The notes under the pieces are model-generated. The model made no database searches and was not told where the DNA came from. It saw only the letters and a program-made list of their open reading frames with translations. A DNA stretch of 64,000 bases, from assembly GCA_037443785.1 (NCBI GenBank), contig JBBINR010000003.1:1-64000 (forward strand), read 5' to 3'. Shown in pieces: positions 1 through 7,128 of this stretch (position 1 is its first letter; the number at the start of each line of letters is the position of its first letter). Made by a program: the position numbers and the translations under genes. The DNA is from JAQUOA01 sp037443785. Its GTDB lineage: Bacteria > Bacteroidota > Ignavibacteria > UBA10030 > UBA8401.

Positions 1-41
1 ATTATTGTAAATTCTGATCACTGTTTATTGTTAACTGTAAC

Positions 42-113
42 GCTCTCATCGTCTAGGGGTTAGGACACGAGCTTTTCAAGCTTGTAACACGGGTTCGATT
101 CCCGTTGAGAGTA
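42..113 (+). tRNA. tRNA-Glu (anticodon UUC)
   Basis: The sequence folds as a cloverleaf. The 7-bp acceptor stem is GCTCTCA with TGAGAGT. The anticodon stem CGAGC/GCTTG encloses the loop TTTTCAA, so the anticodon is TTC (UUC, Glu). The T arm has the usual GGGTTCGATTCCC core and A113 is the discriminator base. CCA is not encoded. An integrase gene starts about 90 bases downstream, so this tRNA is the likely attachment site of an integrative element. No second copy of its 3' end was seen in the window. Confidence 0.95.
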
Positions 114-161
114 CTATATAAATCAATGACTTACAGTCGTTGGTACTTCCTTACAGGTCGA

Positions 162-193
162 CTGCTAACACAATTGCTAACAGATTGCTAACA
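162..193 (+). repeat. Iterated TTGCTAACA repeats before integrase
   Basis: Three copies of (C/A)TGCTAACA-type sequence lie at 162-170, 173-182 and 184-193. The last two share the ten bases ATTGCTAACA with an 11-bp period, about one helical turn. They lie between the tRNA and the likely ATG of the integrase. Short phased repeats here are typical of integrase arm or excisionase binding sites; that role is inference. Confidence 0.5.
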
Positions 194-202
194 GCAGGTG
201 TT

Positions 203-1237
203 ATGCCGACCATCTTTCAACGAAAAAACGGGATTTTTTATCTCGTCTTCGTTCAACCAGACGGCTCTCGACGGTGGGTCTCCACACAAACCAGAAATCG
301 CAGTGAAGCTCTTCGAACTCTTGCCGAGTATGAAGTCAATCCGGAACTAACAAAACGATTTCCTAAATTGTCTGAATTCATTGCCGAACTGATGCCGTAT
401 CTACAAAGCAACTTGCGTCCCGGAACGGTGATGATTTACAAGAAGTCATTCGATTTTTTCTTTCGATTTTTATCGGATATCTCTCTTGATAAAATAACAC
501 ACCGACAAATTGATCAATACAAGACAGTCCGCCTCTGCACAGTATCGAAGACCACAGTCAACATTGAACTGCGAGCATTGAAGGCAGGTTTTGAACATGC
601 CGTTCGCTGGGGAATCCTTCAGGCAAATCCATTTCGTGGCATAAAGCTTTGCAGCATCGATGAAAAACCGCCGCTCTTTCTCTCCCCTCAACAATACAAA
701 GATTTGGTGACGACAGTTAAAGAACCATGGCTAAAGCAAATGATCATCCTCGGCGCATTGACAGGGCTGCGCCGAAATGAACTGCTTCATTTAACATGGC
801 AAAATATTGACATCAATAGGAGGGTGATTTTTTTATATCCGACACCGACGTTTCGAACAAAGAATGGAAAGATGCGTGTTATCCCATTAAATGAATCGGC
901 ATTGAAAATGCTTCAGCATTGCTATGAGGTAAAAACCGGTGATTCTGTTTTTTCTTTCACAGGCGGAAAACCGGTCACCAGCCAGCATGTCTCACGAATG
1001 TTCAAGCGGTACATCCGATTACTGAATTTCGATCCGCAATTTTCATTTCATGGATTGCGGCACACATTCGCAAGCTGGCTCGTGCAAAACGGTGCGACGC
1101 TTTTTGAGGTGCAAAAATTGATGGGACATTCTAACTCACGAGTGACAGAGATTTATAGTCATCTGCTTCCACAGACGATGCACCATGTGGTACAGCTGAT
1201 TGATCCGAATAGGGTACAGGATGCAAAACTTTTTTGA
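203..1237 (+). CDS. Tyrosine recombinase/integrase
   Basis: This 344-residue site-specific tyrosine recombinase probably integrates and excises a genetic element at the neighbouring tRNA-Glu. A SAM-like core-binding segment (about residues 35-130) precedes the catalytic domain. The catalytic residues are visible: Arg in TGLRRNEL, the HGLRH box, the GHS box and the nucleophile Tyr in TEIYSH. The frame is open upstream to a TTG at 140, but that extension would translate the TTGCTAACA repeats, so the ATG at 203 (MPTIFQRKNG) is preferred. It is transcribed away from the tRNA. Its 3' end overlaps the convergent second integrase by about 107 bases. Family assignment is firm; the exact element it mobilises is unclear. 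Confidence 0.9.
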   Translation: MPTIFQRKNGIFYLVFVQPDGSRRWVSTQTRNRSEALRTLAEYEVNPELTKRFPKLSEFIAELMPYLQSNLRPGTVMIYKKSFDFFFRFLSDISLDKITHRQIDQYKTVRLCTVSKTTVNIELRALKAGFEHAVRWGILQANPFRGIKLCSIDEKPPLFLSPQQYKDLVTTVKEPWLKQMIILGALTGLRRNELLHLTWQNIDINRRVIFLYPTPTFRTKNGKMRVIPLNESALKMLQHCYEVKTGDSVFSFTGGKPVTSQHVSRMFKRYIRLLNFDPQFSFHGLRHTFASWLVQNGATLFEVQKLMGHSNSRVTEIYSHLLPQTMHHVVQLIDPNRVQDAKLF

Positions 1238-2237
1238 ATCCGGAAGCAATTTTTTCATAGCCGCAACGAAGTGTCTCTGGTAATGGTTGAATATATAATT
1301 GCGTCGTCATAACGGATGAATGACCGAGGCTTTGTTGAATGTTAAAACTTGATTCGCCTAATTCATTCAGGCGTGTGGCTGCAGAATGTCGAAGTGAATG
1401 AAGGTGATATTTATCTGAAAGATGAAGCCGGCGAATAATACTTTTGAACTGTGCTGAAATATATTCGCTCGAATAAACATTTCCATCTTCTTTACAAAAA
1501 ATGAATGAACCTCTTCGCGGAAGACTTAGCAATACATCAAATACAATCGATGACAGCGGAATCGTTCTTGGTTTTTTAGTTTTCAGTGTGTGGTCTTTTT
1601 TATTTCGTAATCGTATCGTTCTTAAATTAAAGTCGATATCAGACCATTCAAGGTATAAAATCTCTCCACGGCGTGCCGCTGTAAGATACAACATCATCCA
1701 TAGCGCCTTGAACAACTGATTTTCTTCAGCGTTTACAATTGCAATCATCTGTTCATCCGATAGTACCACAGGATCTTCATGGGGATGTCTGTATGGCTCG
1801 ATGTTCTTACATGGATTATTTAAGATAAATCCCATTGTTATTGCACGGTTAAAAGCTGCTTTGATGGTTCTGAAATCAATATTTACCGTCGTGAATGAAA
1901 CACCGTCTTGAATCCGCTTCGCCATAAAATCTTCAATGTCGCTTCCAGAAATTTTATCAATCGGTTTATCGCCAATCATTTTCCCGAAGAGGGATAATTT
2001 CGTTCTGTATAATTTGACGGTTTTTATCGACAATCGGTTTGTAAGTTTTTTCTCCAATTCAATCATTAAATCTTCCAGAGTCATCTTAAAATGAACATCT
2101 TTCATCCGAATAAATGTCCGATAATATTCCTGGGCACGAATAAGATCGAAACAGCCCGTAGATTCCCATCGACGGCGACCGGTCTTGTCTGTGTAAACGA
2201 TCGTGTAAAACTTATTTCGTTTGAGGAACGTTGCCAT
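1131..2237 (-). CDS. Second tyrosine recombinase, convergent
   Basis: This 368-residue tyrosine recombinase differs clearly from the first one. It keeps the catalytic set: Arg in TAARRGEI, HSLRH, LGHSS and Tyr in TQLYIQ. The ATG at 2237 (MATFLKRNK) aligns with the start of related integrases; a TTG seven codons upstream is less likely. The last ~35 codons read antisense through the end of the first integrase, so the tail after the catalytic Tyr is probably not conserved. The small-terminase gene lies directly upstream, in the same direction. The pair suggests two elements stacked at one site, or one element replacing another. Confidence 0.88.
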   Translation of the reverse strand: MATFLKRNKFYTIVYTDKTGRRRWESTGCFDLIRAQEYYRTFIRMKDVHFKMTLEDLMIELEKKLTNRLSIKTVKLYRTKLSLFGKMIGDKPIDKISGSDIEDFMAKRIQDGVSFTTVNIDFRTIKAAFNRAITMGFILNNPCKNIEPYRHPHEDPVVLSDEQMIAIVNAEENQLFKALWMMLYLTAARRGEILYLEWSDIDFNLRTIRLRNKKDHTLKTKKPRTIPLSSIVFDVLLSLPRRGSFIFCKEDGNVYSSEYISAQFKSIIRRLHLSDKYHLHSLRHSAATRLNELGESSFNIQQSLGHSSVMTTQLYIQPLPETLRCGYEKIASGFKKVLHPVPYSDQSAVPHGASSVEADDYKSLSLVS

Positions 2238-2273
2238 TTCAAAAGAGTCTTTTAACAAAAATATAAATTGTGT

Positions 2274-2840
2274 TTAATGTTCTGGCACACCGGATTGTTC
2301 AGCGGGTAGATTATTTTTTTTGTGTTTTAATTTTTTTAGTTTTGCTTTTGCTGATTGTTCCTCTACAAATTTCTTAATCCTTGTTAAAGGAGAATCTTCT
2401 GGGACACCATTCCCAGAGAATTTGTCAAAAATACCACTGTGTTTTATGATCAATTCCATGGCTTTTATCGAATCCAGCAGCTCTACTGTCATCTCTCCAT
2501 CATTGGAAATTCGTATTTTTTTAATCAAAAAAAGCTTGTGATTCTCTTTAGCTTTTTTCAAATCAACGCATGGCTTGCCTTCATTATTAAATGTGATAAA
2601 ATATTCCATTGACCCTTTTGCAATTGCACTGATTCTTGCCACGGCTTCATCAGCGGATACCGTCACCTTTTTTAATTCTTCATGAATTCGTAATCGGATC
2701 TCAGGGTTACTCAATAAGTCTGAACCAGCAACGTTTGCCTTTCGTTTATATCCCGCTCTTCTGGCTGCTTCGCTTGCATTCAAACAGGTCAAGTAGTGTT
2801 CAACGAAAAGCTGTTGTCTTTTGGTATATTTGTTTTTCAT
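2274..2840 (-). CDS. Phage terminase small subunit (Terminase_2-like)
   Basis: The 188-residue product begins with the pattern of the Terminase_2 family: KRQQLFVEHYL, then LNASEAARRAGY, then LLSNPEIRLRI. This is the helix-turn-helix domain that recognises packaging sites. No large terminase lies next to it; the only one in the window is inside the Mu-like prophage about 12 kb away. The gene is therefore probably left over from, or part of, the tRNA-inserted element and not of the Mu-like phage, which has its own small-terminase candidate at 19561-20061. The basic, lysine-rich C-terminus (about residues 165-180) fits DNA binding. Confidence 0.75.
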   Translation of the reverse strand: MKNKYTKRQQLFVEHYLTCLNASEAARRAGYKRKANVAGSDLLSNPEIRLRIHEELKKVTVSADEAVARISAIAKGSMEYFITFNNEGKPCVDLKKAKENHKLFLIKKIRISNDGEMTVELLDSIKAMELIIKHSGIFDKFSGNGVPEDSPLTRIKKFVEEQSAKAKLKKLKHKKNNLPAEQSGVPEH

Positions 2841-2882
2841 AGTGTCCTCTAAAATGTTACGTTTTGCTACGGTATTTATTTA

Positions 2883-3476
2883 TTACACCGCAGCAGTTGT
2901 TTTAATATCCAAGTGAACTATATTTTCTGGATTTTGATTCTTCTTTTCTTGTGACTTCCGTCGTACTTCAAACTCAGGTTTGTACTTTACATGTCTATTC
3001 TCACTATCACCCTGTATGACCATGTACTTACCTTCAATTGAACAGACTTTTTGTAGATAGCGATAGATCGATGCTTGACTGCACCCCGCTTTCTCTGCAC
3101 CGCCATTAAGGACATCTTCAAATGCTAACATTTCATGTTTATTGATCATCTCTTCAAGCCATTGCCTGAATATCGGTTCACATCGTTGGTTTTGCTTCAT
3201 CTCCGGTGAAGGTTCTCTTACACCCAGATACTCATCCCCACGTATATATACAGGCGATAGCTTTTTTCCTTTTCCCCTTGGATTCTTTTTCCCATTACAG
3301 CTATAACACAAAAGCTGTAAGTTGTTAAATTCATTATTATTGTTATTGTTATCGATGTGATCTACTACCAATTTTTTCTCTTTGCCATTCATTCCGCACC
3401 TTTTGCATTGTTCCCCATCTCGTTGAACAAGCTTTGGATAATTAATTTTTCGAGTTCTTGAATTCATTCTACTCAT
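2883..3476 (-). CDS. HNH endonuclease domain protein
   Basis: The protein has 197 residues. Residues ~20-62 form a classic HNH module: CKRCG, then VVDHIDNN, then NLQLLCYSCNGKK. It has two CxxC zinc pairs and a core His in DHID. The remaining C-terminal part resembles a DNA-binding phage protein (SQASIYRYLQKV) and is not recognised. HNH proteins of this size often sit next to small terminases and assist packaging or nicking, which fits the downstream neighbour. ATG codons at 3476 and 3467 are both possible starts. The intrinsic terminator just upstream means either read-through from the twin promoters or a separate weak promoter. Confidence 0.75.
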   Translation of the reverse strand: MSRMNSRTRKINYPKLVQRDGEQCKRCGMNGKEKKLVVDHIDNNNNNNEFNNLQLLCYSCNGKKNPRGKGKKLSPVYIRGDEYLGVREPSPEMKQNQRCEPIFRQWLEEMINKHEMLAFEDVLNGGAEKAGCSQASIYRYLQKVCSIEGKYMVIQGDSENRHVKYKPEFEVRRKSQEKKNQNPENIVHLDIKTTAAV

Positions 3477-3501
3477 GACTTTATCTTATCCCAGAATCGA
3501 C

Positions 3502-3550
3502 TAAAAAAACAAAAGGGCATCATCGCTCACGGTGAGCGAATGATACCCTT
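3502..3550 (-). terminator. Strong intrinsic terminator, leftward
   Basis: Read leftward, AAGGGTATCATTCGCTCACC pairs almost perfectly with the following GTGAGCGATGATGCCCTT (stem of about 17 bp, one mismatch and one bulge, very small loop). TTTTGTTTTTTT follows. It lies between the twin promoters and the HNH start codon, so it would end a short leader or non-coding RNA. Confidence 0.8.
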
Positions 3551-3608
3551 ATCGGTTTATTAAAATATTTTTTTACAATCAGTAGATGATAATATTGTCT
3601 ACTGATTG
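3505..3608 (-). ncRNA. Candidate small structured RNA or leader
   Basis: The predicted transcript starts near 3607 from the proximal promoter and ends at the terminator near 3505, about 100 nt. It would carry a perfect 12-bp stem close to its 5' end (3575-3586 with 3598-3609), an A/U-rich linker and then the terminator stem. From the distal promoter it would be about 190 nt. No open reading frame of note lies in it. It could be an autonomous phage sRNA or an attenuating leader for the HNH gene. Ends are inferred from promoter and terminator positions only. Confidence 0.5.
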
Positions 3609-3613
3609 TTCAC

Positions 3614-3642
3614 AATAAAATACTTGATCGAATGCATGTCAA
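3614..3642 (-). promoter_or_regulatory. Leftward promoter P2
   Basis: Read leftward: TTGACA (3642-3637), 17-bp spacer, TTTATT (3619-3614). The spacer shares TGCAT/CTCGATCA-type sequence with the second promoter, so both lie in a 25-bp direct repeat (3619-3643 and 3709-3733, two mismatches) whose shared part may be an operator. Confidence 0.6.
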
Positions 3643-3703
3643 GAAAAAAATGCAAACAAGAAAAAAATTAATATTTGAGTTGTCGCAAAAGAAAAAGACG
3701 TAA

Positions 3704-3732
3704 AGTATAATACGTGATCGAGTGCATGTCAA
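3704..3732 (-). promoter_or_regulatory. Leftward promoter P1
   Basis: Read leftward: consensus TTGACA (3732-3727), 17-bp spacer, TATACT (3709-3704). This is a near-ideal sigma70 promoter. It repeats the layout of P2, 90 bp further downstream. Confidence 0.7.
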
Positions 3733-3734
3733 GC

Positions 3735-4246
3735 AAATATTTTAAATGGAAAAAATATTTTTCAAACGATAGAATGATTTCATTGTTGATAAATGTGATA
3801 GATTAAACTTGCATCAATTGAATTTATGGAGAACGCGTCTCACTGAAAAAATCAGACGATGACATTCAAATAGTTTTACCTAAACACACGTATGACTTAG
3901 ATATGTTTGCCAATGAACAAAAGTCGACAAAAAAAATGTTGAGGCTTTTATAAGACCATTCTATCTATAACTACAAAAAAAAGATTCGATACGGCATTGC
4001 TAAATGAGAATAAAAATTAAAATGCCCGAAATAAAATTCGCAGCCTCACGTTCAAAAGAACAGATGTCTGCGACACAATAGGGCATTACATGAATTAGTC
4101 AGATTGATATACAAAAAGATCGGCCGCAGCACTGCAAAATATTCTCACAAATTTTAGATGACAGTCAATATCGCTTTCACCCTTTTGTCGAAACTCTTAA
4201 AAAATCAGGATTTATCTCACGAACTAAAATTCTTCCCTTATTCCGA
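3735..4246. other. Gene-free, degraded coding-like stretch
   Basis: No intact gene is visible. In several frames there are short protein-like runs broken by stops, for example one containing DIQIVLPKHTYDLDMF near 3860 and another with KSGFISRTKILPLF near 4200. This looks like the remains of one or two genes. I cannot name a family. The left end of the Mu-like prophage must lie in or near this stretch or the CRISPR region, but I found no matching terminal repeat. Confidence 0.4.
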
Positions 4247-4474
4247 ACTTAAATTCTACTCTAGTCTGATTTTAAGGCAGTTATGCGGTTGTTTGCAAAG
4301 CGTTGGTTGCTATATTTCAATTCTACTCTAGTCCGATTCTAAGTTTAGAGTTGATGGTGAACTTGATGATAAGAACTGATTTCAATTCTACTCTAGTCCG
4401 ATTCTAAGGCGTGTTTCCCAACGCATATTTTAGGCGTGTAAATTATTTCAATTCTACTCTAGTCCGATTCTAAG
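4247..4474 (-). CRISPR. Orphan mini CRISPR array, 4 repeats, 3 spacers
   Basis: Three identical 30-bp repeats lie at 4314-4343, 4379-4408 and 4445-4474. They begin ATTTCAATTCTACTC and end AGTCCGATTCTAAG. A fourth copy with four mismatches is at 4247-4276. Spacers are 37, 35 and 36 bp (4277-4313, 4344-4378, 4409-4444) and unrelated to each other. On the minus strand the repeat ends ATTGAAAT, the usual crRNA 5' tag of type I-B/III-like repeats. The array is therefore read leftward, with the degenerate repeat at the distal end and an A/T-rich leader to the right. No cas gene is present in the window. It lies between the toxin-immunity end of the prophage and the HNH region, so it may be phage-borne. 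Confidence 0.88.
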
Positions 4475-4505
4475 AACGCTGAATGTCAATGCTACTATTA
4501 ATTAT

Positions 4506-4647
4506 CACACAGTTTGAGAAATTAGAAATTGAAAAAATTTAACGTTAAAATGTTGATAAGTAAAGAGTTATAAGAAAAATTGCAGAGAAGGGGATTTTGA
4601 GAAATTTGTCAAGAATTGAAAAATTATTTCACACAGTTTGAGAAATT
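4506..4647. repeat. 18-bp direct repeat in the CRISPR leader
   Basis: CACACAGTTTGAGAAATT occurs at 4506-4523 and again at 4630-4647, 124 bp apart, in an A/T-rich stretch just upstream of the array. It could be a duplicated leader element, or transposase-binding sites near the left prophage end. No copy was seen near the right prophage end. Confidence 0.6.
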
Positions 4648-4747
4648 GTAACGCTTTGAAAAATAAAGACTTAAAATTAAAATATGCGATTTTTGCAAGA
4701 ATTCGATATTAGCAATTTTTTCACACTCAATCTGACGTACTGTCGGA

Positions 4748-4975
4748 CTATTGCGTAACTCCAAAAGTAGCAATTTCAAAATCCTTCCAATACTTTGTTG
4801 TATCAAGATTCATCATTCTTTCTAACTCTTCAACATCGTTAAGAGTAATACGACCGAAACCAGATGCTTGAAGTGCTTCACCCCAAAGTATTAATTTTGC
4901 ATTTTCTGTGAGTTGATTATTTTGTTGTGCCAGATCGATTCGTTCTTTTATGTCGTTAAGAAAACTGCTTTCCAT
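4748..4975 (-). CDS. Putative immunity protein for MuF-linked toxin
   Basis: The gene encodes 75 residues from the ATG at 4975, which has a good ribosome site (GAGAGGAA). Its start overlaps the end of the MuF-toxin gene by about 20 bases, so translation is probably coupled. The product is small, acidic and mostly helical (FLNDIKERIDLAQQNN, VEELERMMN), with no signal peptide. I do not recognise the family. The role as cognate immunity is inferred from size, position after a C-terminal toxin domain and coupling. It is the last gene of the leftward prophage operon; the CRISPR leader follows. Confidence 0.5.
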   Translation of the reverse strand: MESSFLNDIKERIDLAQQNNQLTENAKLILWGEALQASGFGRITLNDVEELERMMNLDTTKYWKDFEIATFGVTQ

Positions 4976-6062
4976 TGATAAATTCCTCTCGCGTAATTGT
5001 TTGAACAACATTATTTATAATAACAGTAATTTTTTTAATTTTTCCAACTGAATCATGTTTTATAGCACGTGCAATGCCTTCATTGATGTCGATCATATTG
5101 ACAGAGTGTTTACTTATTTTTAAGACAAAATGTGCTGCACCCTGCTTTATAGATTCTGAAAATTGATCTCTTGCGCGTCGCGTTTGGTTGACCGTTTCAT
5201 CGGTCATATCTTTGAACTCTGCCGGAACATCGTTTACAAATGAATCATGAGTTTTTATTCCTTCGGCTTCACTTTTTTTAATGAGCCGAACACTCATTCC
5301 AGCATTCTTCAACGCTTGTGCAGTTTCAATTTCAGAGAGAGTATTTTTAGTTCCCTTTTCGATACTTACTTCACCTTCATTCACTACTCTCCATCGATGA
5401 CGACACCCCCATCCACCAACATAGTATATTGCACGTTGCCCAAACGAGTTAATCATTTTTTCAGCAACTTCAATAGGATAAAATTTACCAACATGTTTAG
5501 CACAAAAATCTCGTTTTGTCAAAGCGGTTCCTGCATATTCTAAAACCTTCACACCACCAAGTTTGAACTGTTCAAATCGCGCTGCATTATCAAGCGCACC
5601 TTGCACAGTGTTGATATTCGTTTCAATATGATGTTCCGCCATTTGTAACTTACGAAGAGCAACACGCGAAACATCGCGCCAGTCAGCATCACCCTTCATT
5701 GCTTCATCAATTCCTTGCTTCACTCCGTCGATGATGCGTCGGTCGATTTTTTTTGATTCAGAAATTCCATCGGCTGCAATTTTGTTTGTCGAGTATGTCG
5801 AATTATCAAGAATCGTCTGCGCTGAGCGCTCGGGCTGACCTATTATTGCACCGAGATGTTCATCTGTAAATTTTTGATGAAGTTCATTCTGCACTTCTTT
5901 CACCATCGGTTTAAGTTCGGTCGCAGTAATTTTTTCAACGCCGTATTTTTTTATCGCGCGCCGAATTTCGTCCATGCCTTCGGTGTTCAATCTATCGGCT
6001 TTGCCTTCCTGAAAGTAACGCCGGATGATTGATTGTATTTTTTGTTTTAGCTGTGATGTCAT
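4956..6062 (-). CDS. MuF-like minor head protein with C-terminal toxin domain
   Basis: This 368-residue protein starts with helical sequence and a MuF-type head morphogenesis domain (about residues 100-245), marked by FCAKHVGKFYPI and GGWGCRHRWR. MuF proteins sit at the portal and can be ejected with the DNA. After residue ~250 the sequence changes to LIKKSEAEGIKTHDSFVND, VPAEFKDM, RRARDQFSESIKQGAAHFVL and a final ITREEFING. That order of motifs resembles BECR-fold/CdiA-type tRNA nuclease toxin domains found at the C-termini of MuF and contact-dependent inhibition proteins. The toxin call is by pattern, not by alignment. A small overlapping gene follows as candidate immunity. In Mu the F gene follows the portal gene; here it is 7 kb away at the operon end. 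Confidence 0.7.
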   Translation of the reverse strand: MTSQLKQKIQSIIRRYFQEGKADRLNTEGMDEIRRAIKKYGVEKITATELKPMVKEVQNELHQKFTDEHLGAIIGQPERSAQTILDNSTYSTNKIAADGISESKKIDRRIIDGVKQGIDEAMKGDADWRDVSRVALRKLQMAEHHIETNINTVQGALDNAARFEQFKLGGVKVLEYAGTALTKRDFCAKHVGKFYPIEVAEKMINSFGQRAIYYVGGWGCRHRWRVVNEGEVSIEKGTKNTLSEIETAQALKNAGMSVRLIKKSEAEGIKTHDSFVNDVPAEFKDMTDETVNQTRRARDQFSESIKQGAAHFVLKISKHSVNMIDINEGIARAIKHDSVGKIKKITVIINNVVQTITREEFINGKQFS

Positions 6063-6253
6063 TCTTCTTCAGAAATTCTAAATCCAAAATTCAGTTCGTT
6101 TCCAAATTCATTTATTGATTCGACTTTTCCGCACTCAAGCCCGCAATTGTCACCACATACAACTTTGCTATCATTGGAAATTTTCCCTTGCTGCTTCAGC
6201 TTCTTAATTTTTTTTAGAAGTCTTCCAACCGTAAATTGATGTTGAGTTCCCAT
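6059..6253 (-). CDS. Small hypothetical prophage protein
   Basis: 64 residues from the ATG at 6253, preceded by TCGGAG. The middle is lysine-rich (LLKKIKKLKQQGKI), followed by CGDNCGLECG, a cysteine cluster that could bind metal. The stop overlaps the MuF start by 4 bases (ATGA). Family unknown; similar small proteins in phages often read DSKVVCGD-like motifs in a beta-rich fold. Confidence 0.6.
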   Translation of the reverse strand: MGTQHQFTVGRLLKKIKKLKQQGKISNDSKVVCGDNCGLECGKVESINEFGNELNFGFRISEEE

Positions 6254-6264
6254 GATAACTCCGA

Positions 6265-6441
6265 TTAAGTTCTTTTCATTACTTCTTTGAAACATATTTC
6301 ACAGGTGCATCCTTCGGGGTGCTGTGTCTGCCGATTCGTGAACGTTCTTTTACTGTAACTCTTTTTTTGTTGCACGCTCGGCATCTGAATCAATTTATCT
6401 AACTTACTTAAAATCAAATCCAACTTTTCGTCCGTTGTCAT
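6265..6441 (-). CDS. Small hypothetical prophage protein, Cys-rich end
   Basis: 58 residues beginning MTTDEKLDLILSKLDKLIQ. The start overlaps the previous gene's stop (ATGA at 6441-6438). The N-terminus is an amphipathic helix. The C-terminus holds CTCEICFKEV, a possible half zinc site. Tight coupling in the operon supports it as real. Function unknown. Confidence 0.55.
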   Translation of the reverse strand: MTTDEKLDLILSKLDKLIQMPSVQQKKSYSKRTFTNRQTQHPEGCTCEICFKEVMKRT

Positions 6442-6695
6442 TGTATATATTCCGGTTCAAATAAAAATGTTTGACCGCTTGCGACACTCTTTTCATACCG
6501 CTTTAGCGTCGTCGTGTTGAAAACAACCTCACTCATAAGCGTTGTCTCCGTCAAATATCGTTTCCCGCAATTATCGCATACAACTATTCGAGTATCTTTA
6601 TCGTTTGCGACAATCCAAATTCCATTGCGGCGAATTCTGTTGCGCTCAACTTTGATGACCGATAACTTCTCATGCCCGCATTTAGTGCATTGCAT
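6438..6695 (-). CDS. Zinc-ribbon hypothetical protein
   Basis: 85 residues. CTKCGHE at the N-terminus and CDNCGKRY about 35 residues later form a four-cysteine zinc ribbon, typical of small phage regulators or nucleic-acid binding proteins. Its start overlaps the end of the gp16-like gene by 14 bases. No Mor/C activator was found elsewhere in the prophage, so this and neighbouring small genes are worth testing as transcription regulators; that is only a suggestion. Confidence 0.6.
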   Translation of the reverse strand: MQCTKCGHEKLSVIKVERNRIRRNGIWIVANDKDTRIVVCDNCGKRYLTETTLMSEVVFNTTTLKRYEKSVASGQTFLFEPEYIQ

Positions 6696-7128
6696 TTATG
6701 TTTGTCTCCGATGATGAAGATAAATTTTTGATTGCCTTAACAACTTTGCGAACATCTTTCATTAGCAACCATTCAGCAGTTTCAACCGCTGCTATTCGCT
6801 TGATAAAACTATTCATTGCTTCAACTGTTTTTTTCTTTACGAATGCCGAACTCATCCACATTGCTTCAATCATTCGCAGCTGTCCGGGTGATGCAAAGAG
6901 CTGACCGACATCATTCCTTCGATCACTGCTCAAGTGGGAATATCGAAGCGGCTTATCTGACTTGATCGTGAATCCAAGTTTTTTGAAATCATCAATCAAT
7001 TCCAATCGCTGCTGTTCGTTCAAATCTTTTGATGATTCCTTTCCAAAGCGTGACAACATCGCTTCGTATGCCACTGCATCAAGTCCGAGTTCTTTTTTCG
7101 CTATATGAATAATTGCCAGCGAGTTCAC
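6682..7128 (-). CDS. Mu gp16-like protein (DUF1018)
   Basis: 148 residues from a GTG at 7128 that overlaps the previous stop (GTGA) and has AAGG upstream. It matches the gp16/DUF1018 pattern: IHIAKKELGLDAVAYEAML near the N-terminus, then a central SPGQLRMIEAMW and a C-terminal helix. This family is conserved in the early region of Mu-like phages and precedes the middle regulator in Mu. Its biochemical role is not established. Its presence supports the Mu-like identity of the operon. Confidence 0.8.
   Translation of the reverse strand: MNSLAIIHIAKKELGLDAVAYEAMLSRFGKESSKDLNEQQRLELIDDFKKLGFTIKSDKPLRYSHLSSDRRNDVGQLFASPGQLRMIEAMWMSSAFVKKKTVEAMNSFIKRIAAVETAEWLLMKDVRKVVKAIKNLSSSSETNINAMH

Noticed and set aside
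140..202. Integrase start at the TTG at 140
   Set aside because: The added residues would come from the phased repeats, and the ATG at 203 matches the usual N-terminus.
3575..3609. MITE-type transposon ends
   Set aside because: The 12-bp inverted repeat has only an 11-base spacer and no target duplication, so an RNA stem is more likely.
4000..4246. Possible cas gene remnant next to the CRISPR array
   Set aside because: Short protein-like runs exist, but none shows a Cas signature and all frames are broken.
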